DNA from: Pedobacter polaris
GTDB lineage: Bacteria; Bacteroidota; Bacteroidia; Sphingobacteriales; Sphingobacteriaceae
Reading direction: 5' to 3'
DNA length: 64,000 bases
Assembly (NCBI RefSeq): GCF_005116505.1
Contig: NZ_SWBR01000001.1
Coordinates: 1,364,001 to 1,428,000 of the forward strand
Shown here: positions 52,790 to 61,550 of the stretch, piece by piece
How positions within the stretch are numbered: position 1 is the first letter of the stretch
Layout of the letters: each line of letters opens with the position of its first letter
Translations under genes and position numbers: made by a program
Notes under the pieces: generated by a model
What the model saw: only the letters and a program-made list of their open reading frames with translations
What the model was told of the DNA's origin: nothing
The model's database searches: none

Positions 52790-53694
52790 TTATTATAGAT
52801 CGAATCTAAAGCTTCATCAAGGTTAACATAACTAAATTTGTAGCCTGTATTTAAAAGCTTTTGCACCATTGTGTTGTTACTCATTAATGGTAAAATACAC
52901 ATTTCACCCATTAAAGATTTTAAAGCAAATTTAGGAACATGAATTGGCCAAACAGGTCTATTTAATCTTTGGGCTATTCTATAGGTTAATAATTTATTAG
53001 TAACAGGAAATGGAGCAGAGGCATTATAAGCACCAGCCATCTCCTTATCTTCAACTGCCTTTATAAAGATTTGTATAATGTCATCTATATGGATCCACGG
53101 CATCCATTGCTTACCGCTACCTAATGGAGCGCCCACAAAGAATTTAATTGGTTTTGCCATTGCTGCTAATGCGCCATCGTTTTTGCTCAAAACTAAGCCA
53201 ATTCTTATTTTAACAACTCGAATACCAAGTACTAAGCCTTCATTGGCCGCATCTTCCCATTTCATACAGCATTCAGATAGAAATCCAGTGCCGCTATTAC
53301 TATTTTCTGTTAAAATCTCATCCCCTCTATCGCCATAATAGCCTACGGCAGATGCAGAAATGAAGGATTTTACCTGTGTTTTTGTTTCTTGTATGGTTTT
53401 GTATAGTAGTTTCGCAGAAAGAACACGACTATCAATGATTTGCTTTTTTCGTTTATCTGTCCATTTTTTATCTGCAATGCCTTCTCCCGCTAAATGGATA
53501 ACTGTGTCTATTCCATTCAATGCATTTACATCCATTGTTTGGTTGTAAACATCCCATAAGTAAACCTTAACACCATCAATAGCTATTTGCTTTCTAGTTA
53601 ATATAGCAATCTCATGTCCTAATGCTTGTAATGCAGAAATAAGTTTCCTGCCAACTAAACCCGTGGCTCCGGTTATTAAAATTTTTTTCGACAT
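52786..53694 (-). CDS. TIGR01777 family NAD-dependent epimerase-like oxidoreductase
   Basis: Extended SDR protein of 302 residues with the Rossmann motif ITGATGLVGRKLI at residues 6-18. Family signatures are NGIDTVIHLAGEGIADKKWTDKRK, SASAVGYYGDRG and HIDDI. The C-terminal DUF1731-like end contains PVWPIHVPKFALKSLMGEM. The reaction is not known. Homologues are often found next to photolyase genes, as here. Confidence 0.92.
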   Translation of the reverse strand: MSKKILITGATGLVGRKLISALQALGHEIAILTRKQIAIDGVKVYLWDVYNQTMDVNALNGIDTVIHLAGEGIADKKWTDKRKKQIIDSRVLSAKLLYKTIQETKTQVKSFISASAVGYYGDRGDEILTENSNSGTGFLSECCMKWEDAANEGLVLGIRVVKIRIGLVLSKNDGALAAMAKPIKFFVGAPLGSGKQWMPWIHIDDIIQIFIKAVEDKEMAGAYNASAPFPVTNKLLTYRIAQRLNRPVWPIHVPKFALKSLMGEMCILPLMSNNTMVQKLLNTGYKFSYVNLDEALDSIYNK

Positions 53695-53914
53695 ACCCTA
53701 AAAACCCTTAATTCTAATTTTGGTTTTGATTGAAGCAAGATAGCTATTTACTTTAAGTTATTGTGTCAACATTTTTATAGTTTAGAGTACAAAATCATAA
53801 TCAATTATGAACATTATGTTTAAAATGTGTTAACCGTATGTAAAAAATAGGATGTTTAAAAGGGTATTTGCTTAAAAATGCGGATATTGCAACCCAATAT
53901 AAATGGCTACGGAT

Positions 53915-55201
53915 ATGAGCAAGAAGATTTTAGTTTGGTTTAGGAATGATTTACGTCTGCATGATAACGAAATGCTGGTAGAAGCCATTACTAAATCTGA
54001 TGAAATTTTGCCTGTTTATTGTTTCGATCCGCGTCAATTTGAGCTTACCCGCTATCAAACTATCAAAACTGGGGCAATTCGCACAAAGTTTTTATTAGAA
54101 AGTGTTCAAGATTTACGTAAGTCTTTCCAAAATTTGGGAGGGGATATTTTAATCATAAAAGGAAGACCAGAAGATATCTTGCCTGACCTAGTAAATAAAT
54201 ATGATATTGCTGAAGTTTATCACCATAGGGAGGTTGCAAGCGAAGAAACAGAAATTTCTACCTATGTTGAAGATTTACTTTGGAAGCAAAAAGTAAACTT
54301 AAAACATTTTATTGGCCACACACTATATAATAAAGAAGATTTACCTTTCCCAATTAAGGATATCCCAGATGTTTTTGCGCAATTTAAAAAGAAAACAGAA
54401 AGAGATGCTATTGTAAAACCTTGTTTCTTAATACCAGAAACTATCAATTTTGTAAAGGTAGAAGACTGGGGTTTTTTACCAGAATTGAGTGACTTGGTAG
54501 TAAACGAAGATCTAACCGATTTACCTCAAAATTCTGAATTTAAGGGGGGAGAAGAAGAAGCATTAAAACACCTTCATAATTTCTTGCATACTGGAGAGGG
54601 GATGGCCTTAGCTAATGCATCTTTAAAAAAGAATGAAATTGTATCTAAATTGTCTCCTTGGCTAGCGCTAGGCTGTTTGTCGCCGCGAGAGGTGTATTGG
54701 AAGATGAAGGAGGCAGAAGCGAATTATGGATTAAAGCCTTATTTTAATCAGATTGTTGTTGGTCTTTTATGGAGAGATTATTATCGCTTCATGTTTAAGA
54801 AATATCGGAATACTTTTTTTAAGCCAGAAGGGTTTAAGGTAAACGGTACACAAGTTGGTAATACTGATAGCGAATTATTACTTGCCTGGAAAACAGGGAA
54901 TACTGGACAGCCATTGGTTGACTCTATAATGCAGGAATTAAATACTACAGGTTATATCAACAACGCATCAAGGCAATTAGTTGCAACTTATTTAATTTTC
55001 GAATTGAATATCAATTGGGTGATGGGTGCTGCTTACTTAGAAGAAAAACTGATCGATTATGCACCAGCAAGTAATTGGGGGAATTGGGCGAATATAGCAG
55101 GCGTAGGAAATGATCAACGTTTAACCAACAGTTTTGATTTTGAGAAACAACTTAAGGCTGTAGATCCAAAGGGAATTTATGCCCAAGCTTTAAGAGCATA
55201 A
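53915..55201 (+). CDS. DASH family cryptochrome
   Basis: Photolyase-family flavoprotein of 428 residues. I start it at ATG 53915, where similarity begins (MSKKILVWFRNDLRLHDNEM); ATG 53903 is in frame. The FAD-binding half has SPWLALGCLSPREVYWKM, VVGLLWRDYYRFMF, KTGNTGQPLVDSIMQELNTTGYINN and PASNWGNWANIAGVGNDQR. The last resembles the cry-DASH signature. DASH proteins repair pyrimidine dimers in single-stranded DNA or act as light sensors. It is divergent to the TIGR01777-photolyase pair. Confidence 0.93.
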   Translation: MSKKILVWFRNDLRLHDNEMLVEAITKSDEILPVYCFDPRQFELTRYQTIKTGAIRTKFLLESVQDLRKSFQNLGGDILIIKGRPEDILPDLVNKYDIAEVYHHREVASEETEISTYVEDLLWKQKVNLKHFIGHTLYNKEDLPFPIKDIPDVFAQFKKKTERDAIVKPCFLIPETINFVKVEDWGFLPELSDLVVNEDLTDLPQNSEFKGGEEEALKHLHNFLHTGEGMALANASLKKNEIVSKLSPWLALGCLSPREVYWKMKEAEANYGLKPYFNQIVVGLLWRDYYRFMFKKYRNTFFKPEGFKVNGTQVGNTDSELLLAWKTGNTGQPLVDSIMQELNTTGYINNASRQLVATYLIFELNINWVMGAAYLEEKLIDYAPASNWGNWANIAGVGNDQRLTNSFDFEKQLKAVDPKGIYAQALRA

Positions 55202-55273
55202 TTTTTAATTATTTTCCCAGAACTAGGATTTTAAAAACTGTGAGAATTATATTTCTAAGTAATAAAATAGAGT

Positions 55274-55306
55274 AACGCTAATATTCTCTTAAAAAAAGCG
55301 TTTTTT
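55274..55306 (+). terminator. Weak terminator candidate after cry-DASH
   Basis: AACGCT (55274-55279) pairs with AGCGTT (55297-55302), followed by T. The stem is only 6 bp with a long loop. Confidence 0.35.
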
Positions 55307-55353
55307 ATTTGATTTTATTCTGAATATTATTCCCATTTCTTAAGGTAAAATCC

Positions 55354-55361
55354 TAATTTTG
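55354..55361 (+). promoter_or_regulatory. Candidate -7 box of sucAB
   Basis: TAATTTTG matches TAnnTTTG, 24 bp before the sucA ATG. A well-spaced TTG is missing. Confidence 0.4.
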
Positions 55362-55385
55362 CAATACTTATCGTAAAAACACAAA

Positions 55386-58184
55386 ATGGATAACTTATCT
55401 TATCTCAATGGCGCCAACGCCGAATATATAGAGTCATTATATCAGAGCTATAAAGAAGACCGTAATTCAGTAGAATTTGGCTGGCAGAAATTTTTTGAAG
55501 GCTTTGATTTTGGAAGAGGAGGCGATGCTGCCAACGTGAGTCCAGAAACTCCCGATCACTTTTTAAAGGAAATAAACGTATTAAATCTAATCAACGGTTA
55601 CCGCCAACGTGGTCATTTGTTTACTAAAACAAATCCGGTTAGAGAAAGACGTAAACACTCACCAACGCTAGCAATTGAAAATTTTGGTTTATCAAAAGCT
55701 GATTTAGATACTGTATTTAATTCGGCAATTGAAACTGGTATTGGTACACCAGCAAAATTAAGCGAGATAGTTGCTTTTTTAGAGCAAACTTATTGTGTTT
55801 CTATTGGCGCTGAATATTTATACGTACGTACTCCAGAAGTTTTAAAATGGATACAGACTAAAATGGAAAGCGAGCGCAATACGCCTAAGTTTTCTATTGA
55901 AGAGAAAAAACGCATTCTTACTAAATTAAATGAAGCAGTAAGTTTCGAGAATTTTTTAGGGACTAAATTTTTAGGACAAAAACGTTTCTCTTTAGAGGGT
56001 GCGGAGGCGTTGATCCCTGCCTTAGATTCAGTAATTGAAAAAGGTTCTGAGTTAGGTATTGAAGAGTTTGTTATAGGAATGGCCCATCGCGGCCGTTTAA
56101 ATGTGCTTGCCAATATCATGCAAAAAACATACAAAGATATTTTTGCAGAATTTGAAGGTAAGGGTTACAGTGCGGAGTCTCCATTTGGTGGGGATGTTAA
56201 ATACCACTTAGGTTATTCAACAGACATAACTACAAATGCTGGTAAGAGCGTTCACTTAAGCTTATGCCCTAATCCATCTCATTTAGAAACAGTAAATGGC
56301 GTGGTTGAAGGAATGTCTCGTTCGAAAATTGATTTTAAATATGCTGGTGATAACAATCGTTTAGCACCAATTTTAATTCATGGTGATGCTTCTGTTGCTG
56401 GACAAGGTATAGTGTATGAAGTGATACAAATGGCTGGTTTAGAAGGTTATAAAACTGGTGGCACTATCCACTTGATAATTAACAATCAAATTGGTTTCAC
56501 TACGAATTACAAAGATGCTCGTTCAAGTACTTATTGTACAGATATTGCTAAAGTTACTTTATCTCCAGTTTTCCACGTAAATGGAGATGATGTAGAGGCT
56601 TTAGTATATGCTATTAATTTAGCGATGGAGTACCGTCAGAAATATAAAAATGATGTGTTTATTGATATTTTATGCTATCGCAGATTTGGTCACAATGAAG
56701 CTGATGAGCCAAAATTCACACAACCATTGTTGTACAAAGCGATAGAAAAACATGCTAATCCGCGTGATATTTATATTGATAAATTAACTAAAACTGGTGA
56801 ACTAGAAGCTGGTTTGGCTAAAGAGATGGAGAAGCAGTTTAAAGGTATTTTACAAGAACGTTTAAACGAAGCTAAAGAAATAACATCAACTTACGCTGAT
56901 GTTAAATTTGGTGGAGCCTGGGCAGATATGCGTTTGGCTACAGCAAAAGATTTCGACGTTTCTCCAGATACATCTGTTAAAAAAACAACTTTACTAGAGG
57001 TAGCAAAACGTATTTCTACTTTACCAGCAGATAAAAAATTCTTCAAAAAAATTGAAAAATTATTTGATGAGCGTAATAAAATGGCAACCACTTCTCATGT
57101 TTTTGACTGGGCAATGGGTGAACAATTGGCTTACGGAACTTTATTAGCTGAAGGTAAAAGAGTTCGTTTAAGTGGACAAGATGTGAAAAGAGGAACTTTC
57201 TCTCATCGCCACGCAGTATTAACTTTAGAAGATAGCGAAGAAGAATATATTCCATTAGCTAATATTTCAGGTCAACAAGCACAATTTGATATTTACAATT
57301 CTCACTTATCAGAATATGGTGTTTTAGGATTTGAATATGGTTATGCAATGGCAAATCCAAATGCATTAACGATTTGGGAAGCACAATTTGGAGATTTCTT
57401 TAATGGAGCTCAAATTGTAGTTGACCAATATATTGCTAGTGCAGAAACTAAATGGCAAAGAGAAAATGGTTTAGTAATGTTATTGCCACACGGTTATGAA
57501 GGTCAGGGTCCAGAGCATTCTTCTGCACGTATTGAACGTTTCATGGAGCTTTGTGCTGATTATAACATGCAAATAACCAATTGCACAACACCAGCAAACT
57601 TCTTTCACGCCCTACGTCGTCAATTTAAACGCGATTTCCGTAAACCTTTAGTGGTATTTAGCCCTAAGAGTTTATTGCGTCATCCACTTTGTGTTAGTCC
57701 ATTAGCAGATTTTACCGATGGTAAATTTAAAGAGGTTATTGATGATGTAAATGTTAAACCTGCTGATGTTAAACGAGTAGTTTTCTGTAGCGGTAAAATT
57801 TATTACGATTTATTGGAAACTCAGAAAGCCAACCAAAAAGGAGATGTAGCCTTGGTACGAGTTGAACAATTGTATCCAACTCCTGTTGACCAAATGGAAG
57901 CAGTATACAAACGATATAAAAATGCTAAGGATGCAGTTTGGGTACAAGAAGAACCTGAGAATATGGGCGCTTGGCCATACTTGTTACGTAGGTTGAGAAA
58001 AACTTCATTTAGCCAAATGGATGTGATTTCAAGAAAAGAAAGTAGCAGTACAGCAACCGGTTATGCTAAACAACATGCCAATCAACAAGCTTACATTGTA
58101 TCTACTGCCTTTGATGTTCCTGTAACTGAAAAAGTAAAAGAGATTGTAAAAAAAGCAACAAAAAAATTAGTTAATATAGACTAG
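55386..58184 (+). CDS. sucA: 2-oxoglutarate dehydrogenase E1 component
   Basis: Thiamine-diphosphate decarboxylase of 932 residues, the usual E1o length. The N-terminal segment YLNGANAEYIESLYQSYKED would bind the E2/E3 core. Catalytic-domain motifs include GMAHRGRLNVLANIMQK, HLSLCPNPSHLETVNGV, GDASVAGQGIVYE and CYRRFGHNEADEPKFTQP. The C-terminal transketolase-like half contains LPHGYEGQGPEHSSARIERFM. It feeds the TCA cycle together with SucB, whose gene follows 78 bp later. Confidence 0.97.
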   Translation: MDNLSYLNGANAEYIESLYQSYKEDRNSVEFGWQKFFEGFDFGRGGDAANVSPETPDHFLKEINVLNLINGYRQRGHLFTKTNPVRERRKHSPTLAIENFGLSKADLDTVFNSAIETGIGTPAKLSEIVAFLEQTYCVSIGAEYLYVRTPEVLKWIQTKMESERNTPKFSIEEKKRILTKLNEAVSFENFLGTKFLGQKRFSLEGAEALIPALDSVIEKGSELGIEEFVIGMAHRGRLNVLANIMQKTYKDIFAEFEGKGYSAESPFGGDVKYHLGYSTDITTNAGKSVHLSLCPNPSHLETVNGVVEGMSRSKIDFKYAGDNNRLAPILIHGDASVAGQGIVYEVIQMAGLEGYKTGGTIHLIINNQIGFTTNYKDARSSTYCTDIAKVTLSPVFHVNGDDVEALVYAINLAMEYRQKYKNDVFIDILCYRRFGHNEADEPKFTQPLLYKAIEKHANPRDIYIDKLTKTGELEAGLAKEMEKQFKGILQERLNEAKEITSTYADVKFGGAWADMRLATAKDFDVSPDTSVKKTTLLEVAKRISTLPADKKFFKKIEKLFDERNKMATTSHVFDWAMGEQLAYGTLLAEGKRVRLSGQDVKRGTFSHRHAVLTLEDSEEEYIPLANISGQQAQFDIYNSHLSEYGVLGFEYGYAMANPNALTIWEAQFGDFFNGAQIVVDQYIASAETKWQRENGLVMLLPHGYEGQGPEHSSARIERFMELCADYNMQITNCTTPANFFHALRRQFKRDFRKPLVVFSPKSLLRHPLCVSPLADFTDGKFKEVIDDVNVKPADVKRVVFCSGKIYYDLLETQKANQKGDVALVRVEQLYPTPVDQMEAVYKRYKNAKDAVWVQEEPENMGAWPYLLRRLRKTSFSQMDVISRKESSSTATGYAKQHANQQAYIVSTAFDVPVTEKVKEIVKKATKKLVNID

Positions 58185-58191
58185 CGCTAAT

Positions 58192-58216
58192 CGTAATTGC
58201 CCCGCGTGCAATTACG
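58192..58216 (+). repeat. Intergenic hairpin between sucA and sucB
   Basis: CGTAATTGC pairs perfectly with GCAATTACG across a 7-nt CCCGCGT loop. It begins 7 bp after the sucA stop and is not followed by a T tract. Confidence 0.7.
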
Positions 58217-58262
58217 CTAGACGTTTTACGCAATACGCCAAACAAAAAAATATAATTTTATC

Positions 58263-59489
58263 ATGGGTTTAGAAATCAAAGTTCCGCCAGTTGGCGAATC
58301 GATTACAGAAGTAGTTTTATCTCGTTGGGTTAAAAACGATGGAGATTTTGTTGAAATGGACGAAATCATTGCAGAACTAGAGTCTGATAAAGCAACTTTC
58401 GAATTAACCGCTGAAAAAGCAGGGACTTTAAAAATTGTAGCTAGCGAAGGTGATACTTTACCAATAGGTGCAGTAGTTTGTTCTATTGAAGAAGGAGCAG
58501 GAAGCCCGACGTCAGAAAGCCCAAAAGCAGAAACAGCTTCAGCTCCCGTGGCTGATAAAGTTAACGCCCCAGTTGCAGAAAAGCCTAGCGAAAGCTATGC
58601 TACAGGTACTCCCTCTCCTTCAGCTGCTAAAATCTTGGCAGAAAAAGGTGTTGATGCAGGTTCGGTAAAAGGAACAGGTGTTGATGGTAGAATTACTAAA
58701 GATGATGCTTTAAAGTCCGAAAGTTCGAAGCCAGGAAGTCCGAAAGTTGAAGCGCCAAAAGCTGCATCTGCTCCAATTGTTGCTGGCTCAAGAGGCGAAC
58801 GTAGAGAGAAAATGTCTCCATTACGTAAAACGGTAGCTAAACGTTTGGTAACAGTTAAAAATGAAACGGCCATGTTAACCACATTTAATGAGGTAAACAT
58901 GAAACCGATCATGGATTTAAGAGCTAAATATAAAGATCAATTTAAAGAGAAGTATGGTGTAGGCTTAGGGTTTATGAGTTTCTTTACCAAAGCGGTTTGT
59001 GAGGCAGCAAAAGATTTTCCGGCTGTAAACGCTCGTATAGAAGCTGAAGAAGTTGTGTATAACGATTTTGTAGATGTATCTATAGCAGTTTCTGCTCCAA
59101 AGGGATTAGTAGTGCCAATTATAAGAAATGCAGAAAGCATGACTTTGGCTCAAATTGAAAAAACAGTTATCGAATTGGCAACTAAAGCAAGAGATAGCAA
59201 ATTGACCATAGAAGAAATGACAGGTGGAACATTTACAATCACAAACGGTGGTGTTTTTGGTTCTATGATGTCTACGCCGATTATCAATGCTCCTCAATCT
59301 GCAATTTTAGGAATGCACAATATTATTGAGCGTCCAATCGCTGAAAATAAAGAAGTTGTTATTCGCCCAATGATGTATATCGCTTTATCTTATGATCATA
59401 GAATTATCGATGGACGTGAATCAGTTGGATTCTTAGTACGTGTTAAACAATTGCTAGAAGATCCTGCTAGATTATTATTAGGTATATAA
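58263..59489 (+). CDS. sucB: Dihydrolipoyllysine-residue succinyltransferase (E2)
   Basis: Core component of the 2-oxoglutarate dehydrogenase complex, 408 residues. The N-terminal lipoyl domain has the lipoylated Lys43 in [12 protein letters not shown] Pro/Ala/Ser-rich linker follows (about 80-115), then the E3-binding domain ([20 protein letters not shown]) and another linker. The catalytic acyltransferase domain carries His379 and Asp383 in [11 protein letters not shown]. All parts are present. It is co-transcribed with sucA and terminated by a hairpin. Confidence 0.96.
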   Translation: MGLEIKVPPVGESITEVVLSRWVKNDGDFVEMDEIIAELESDKATFELTAEKAGTLKIVASEGDTLPIGAVVCSIEEGAGSPTSESPKAETASAPVADKVNAPVAEKPSESYATGTPSPSAAKILAEKGVDAGSVKGTGVDGRITKDDALKSESSKPGSPKVEAPKAASAPIVAGSRGERREKMSPLRKTVAKRLVTVKNETAMLTTFNEVNMKPIMDLRAKYKDQFKEKYGVGLGFMSFFTKAVCEAAKDFPAVNARIEAEEVVYNDFVDVSIAVSAPKGLVVPIIRNAESMTLAQIEKTVIELATKARDSKLTIEEMTGGTFTITNGGVFGSMMSTPIINAPQSAILGMHNIIERPIAENKEVVIRPMMYIALSYDHRIIDGRESVGFLVRVKQLLEDPARLLLGI

Positions 59490-59505
59490 TTTACACTAAA
59501 TATTT

Positions 59506-59538
59506 AGCCCTAATGTTTATGCATTGGGGCTTTTTTTT
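59506..59538 (+). terminator. Terminator of sucAB
   Basis: AGCCCTAATG pairs with CATTGGGGCT (one T-G wobble) around a 6-nt loop and is followed by eight T. Confidence 0.9.
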
Positions 59539-59562
59539 GATATCACAAATATAAACTCCCAG

Positions 59563-59655
59563 TTTTGTCATTCCGACTTCGGAGGAATCTCATAGTTGGA
59601 ATACACAAAAGGAAAGTAATATTCGAGATTCTTAGCTACGCTCAGAATGACAAAA
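59563..59655. repeat. Dispersed palindromic repeat, GTCATTCCGAC family (copy 1)
   Basis: Perfect 11-bp arms (TTTTGTCATTC and GAATGACAAAA) enclose about 71 bp. The left half is nearly identical to the copy at 61456 (GTCATTCCGACTT, GGAGGAATCTCATA). Confidence 0.85.
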
Positions 59656-59672
59656 AAAATTAAAAACATTTG

Positions 59673-60377
59673 ATGAAAAAACTAGCACTTACGATATTGC
59701 TTTTTATGGCAATAGGAAAAATATCAGCACAAACGCAAATCCAAAACTCTGGTTGGCTATTTATTTTAAATAGCACTAAATTGAGTGAAAAATGGGGAAT
59801 ACATTTTGATTTACAAGCTCGATCTGCGGATAATTGGTCTTATTTGAGAAACGTTTTAATTAGACCAGGGATAACTTATTATATCAATAATAGAAATAAT
59901 GCAACTATTGGTTACTTATTAGCTACAACCAAAACCGAAACATTTGGTGCTCCAGATATCAACACCAATGAGCATAGAATATGGGAACAATATATCTTCA
60001 CTCATAAACTTAAATCTAGTTTTATAACCCATAGAGGGCGAGTGGAACAACGTTTTATAGAGCAGGCAAATGGAAACGATATATTTGCGCAACGCTTTCG
60101 CTATTTCTTTAGATTAATGTTGCCTTTGCAAGGAAAAGTAGGGGTGTTTGATAAGGGTGCATTTGTTGCTTTACAAAATGAAGTTTTTCTAAATATTCAA
60201 AACAAGGAATTGTTAAATGATAGTTTGTTCGATCAAAACAGATTTTACATTGCAGGGGGTTATCGTTTTTCTAAAAAGCTTGATTTAGAGGTTGGTTACT
60301 TAAATCAGTATAGCAATGGAAAAACTATAAATACATCAAATCGGGTTGCTCAATTAGCTTTATATACAAGGTTTTAG
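59673..60377 (+). CDS. DUF2490 family protein
   Basis: Exported protein of 234 residues; ATG 59673 is preferred to TTG 59670. A signal peptide ends GKISAQ. The mature part reads as an outer-membrane barrel: WGIHFDLQARSADNWSYLRNVLIRPG, NATIGYLLATT, IWEQYIFTHKL, RYFFRLMLP and a C-terminal LALYTRF. This pattern fits DUF2490. The function is unknown. It stands alone between two palindromic repeats. Confidence 0.88.
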   Translation: MKKLALTILLFMAIGKISAQTQIQNSGWLFILNSTKLSEKWGIHFDLQARSADNWSYLRNVLIRPGITYYINNRNNATIGYLLATTKTETFGAPDINTNEHRIWEQYIFTHKLKSSFITHRGRVEQRFIEQANGNDIFAQRFRYFFRLMLPLQGKVGVFDKGAFVALQNEVFLNIQNKELLNDSLFDQNRFYIAGGYRFSKKLDLEVGYLNQYSNGKTINTSNRVAQLALYTRF

Positions 60378-60399
60378 TGATTTAGATGGAGCCATATTC

Positions 60400-60492
60400 C
60401 GTCATTCCCGTGAAAACGGGAATCGTAAAGTGTCAAGCAACTTAAATTAGATTTCTATCGCATTAAGATACCCAATCAAGTTGGGTATGACG
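60400..60492. repeat. Composite palindromic repeat with two hairpins (copy B of stem family)
   Basis: Outer ends CGTCAT and ATGACG are inverted. Hairpin 1 is ATTCCCGT-GAAA-ACGGGAAT (60404-60423). Hairpin 2 is ATACCCAA-TCAAG-TTGGGTAT (60468-60488), related to the element at 19993-20013. The whole gap 60378-60652 has no gene. Confidence 0.82.
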
Positions 60493-60592
60493 TACCTTGC
60501 GAACCTTATAGAATAAGTTTGAGTGATAATCAGCCAAAACTTATTGAATTGGATTCCTAGCAGGCTACCGATGAAATCGGCACACGTATGAC

Positions 60593-60626
60593 AAAAAAAA
60601 GCCCCTCGAATAATATCGAAGAGCTT
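60593..60626 (-). terminator. Terminator candidate of DUF2807 gene
   Basis: Read on the minus strand, GCTCTTCGA-TATTAT-TCGAGGGGC folds with two mispairs and is followed by eight T. Confidence 0.5.
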
Positions 60627-60652
60627 GAGCTTTTTGTGTGTGTTAAAAGCGT

Positions 60653-61390
60653 TTATATTTTTCTTACTCGGCCAGAACCAGATACTCTTTGCTCAACAGT
60701 AGCATTTCCACTGTAATTGATGCTTCCTGAGCCACTAACCACAGCATTGATGTGGTCTTCTGCATTAACATATACAGAACCTGAGCCGCTAATTACTGAA
60801 GACATTGAACCTACAGAAAAACCTTTTTTGGTAAAACTTCCAGAACCGCTGATGGTAATCGTAGCATCATCAGCACTGCCAGAGATGTTTAAATTTCCAG
60901 AGCCACTAATAACGCCTGTAAAGTTGTTTACATCTGCACCTGCAGAAATACTACCTGAGCCACTTAAAGTTGTCGCTAAAGAATTTTCTTTAATTTTGCC
61001 AGTTACACTCATATGCCCATTACCACTCATGGTTAGGCTTTTAATTGTTTTTGCAGAAACATAAGCTATGATTTTTTTATTTTCATATTTTCTGGCCCAG
61101 CTAGTCCAACTATTTTGAGGTCTAATGATTAATATATTACCTTTTACTTCTGTAATTAAAGTAGCAATAGCATCTGCATCACCTTCAAATCTTAAACCCT
61201 CAGTGCTTCCTAATGTAATTACAACATTAATAGGGCCGCCAGCAGCAACACCACTAAAATTTTTCACATCTCTATCTTCTTTTTTAAATTTAGATAGACC
61301 AATAATAATTGGATCTGATGCCAAAACAGATTGAAGGCTCAAAGAAGTAAGAACCAAAATAAGACTAAATGATAGGAATAATTTCTTCAT
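60653..61390 (-). CDS. DUF2807 (head GIN domain) protein
   Basis: Exported protein of 245 residues with a signal peptide ending SVLASD instead of a lipobox. The DUF2807 beta-helix shows SGSG motifs throughout (TLSGSGSISAG, ISGSGNLNISG, ISGSGSFTKKG, ISGSGSVYVNA, RVSGSGRVRKI). Unlike the lipoprotein at 1370 it is predicted to be a free exported or surface protein. It is monocistronic, with repeats on both sides. Function unknown. Confidence 0.88.
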   Translation of the reverse strand: MKKLFLSFSLILVLTSLSLQSVLASDPIIIGLSKFKKEDRDVKNFSGVAAGGPINVVITLGSTEGLRFEGDADAIATLITEVKGNILIIRPQNSWTSWARKYENKKIIAYVSAKTIKSLTMSGNGHMSVTGKIKENSLATTLSGSGSISAGADVNNFTGVISGSGNLNISGSADDATITISGSGSFTKKGFSVGSMSSVISGSGSVYVNAEDHINAVVSGSGSINYSGNATVEQRVSGSGRVRKI

Positions 61391-61455
61391 GGTTTTATTG
61401 TTTTTCTTATAAGACGATGGTTGTGGGTGAAAAGTTGCATGGTGGTAAAAAAAAG

Positions 61456-61545
61456 TTTGTCATTCCGACTTTGGAGGAATCTCATAATCTATTTTATTAA
61501 AAGGAGTTTACCTTAGAGATTCTTCGCTGCGCTCTGAATGACAAA
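61456..61545. repeat. Dispersed palindromic repeat, GTCATTCCGAC family (copy 2)
   Basis: Ten-bp arms TTTGTCATTC and GAATGACAAA enclose about 70 bp. It is the sister of the copy at 59563 and lies in the same orientation, just after the M1 peptidase stop. Confidence 0.85.
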
Positions 61546-61550
61546 AATTA

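Noticed and set aside
55790..56134. 114-codon minus-strand frame in sucA
   Set aside because: Antisense shadow of a highly conserved enzyme gene.
60717..61064. 115-codon plus-strand frame
   Set aside because: Antisense to the DUF2807 gene; the frame is open because Gly/Ser repeat codons read as Pro/Glu on the other strand.
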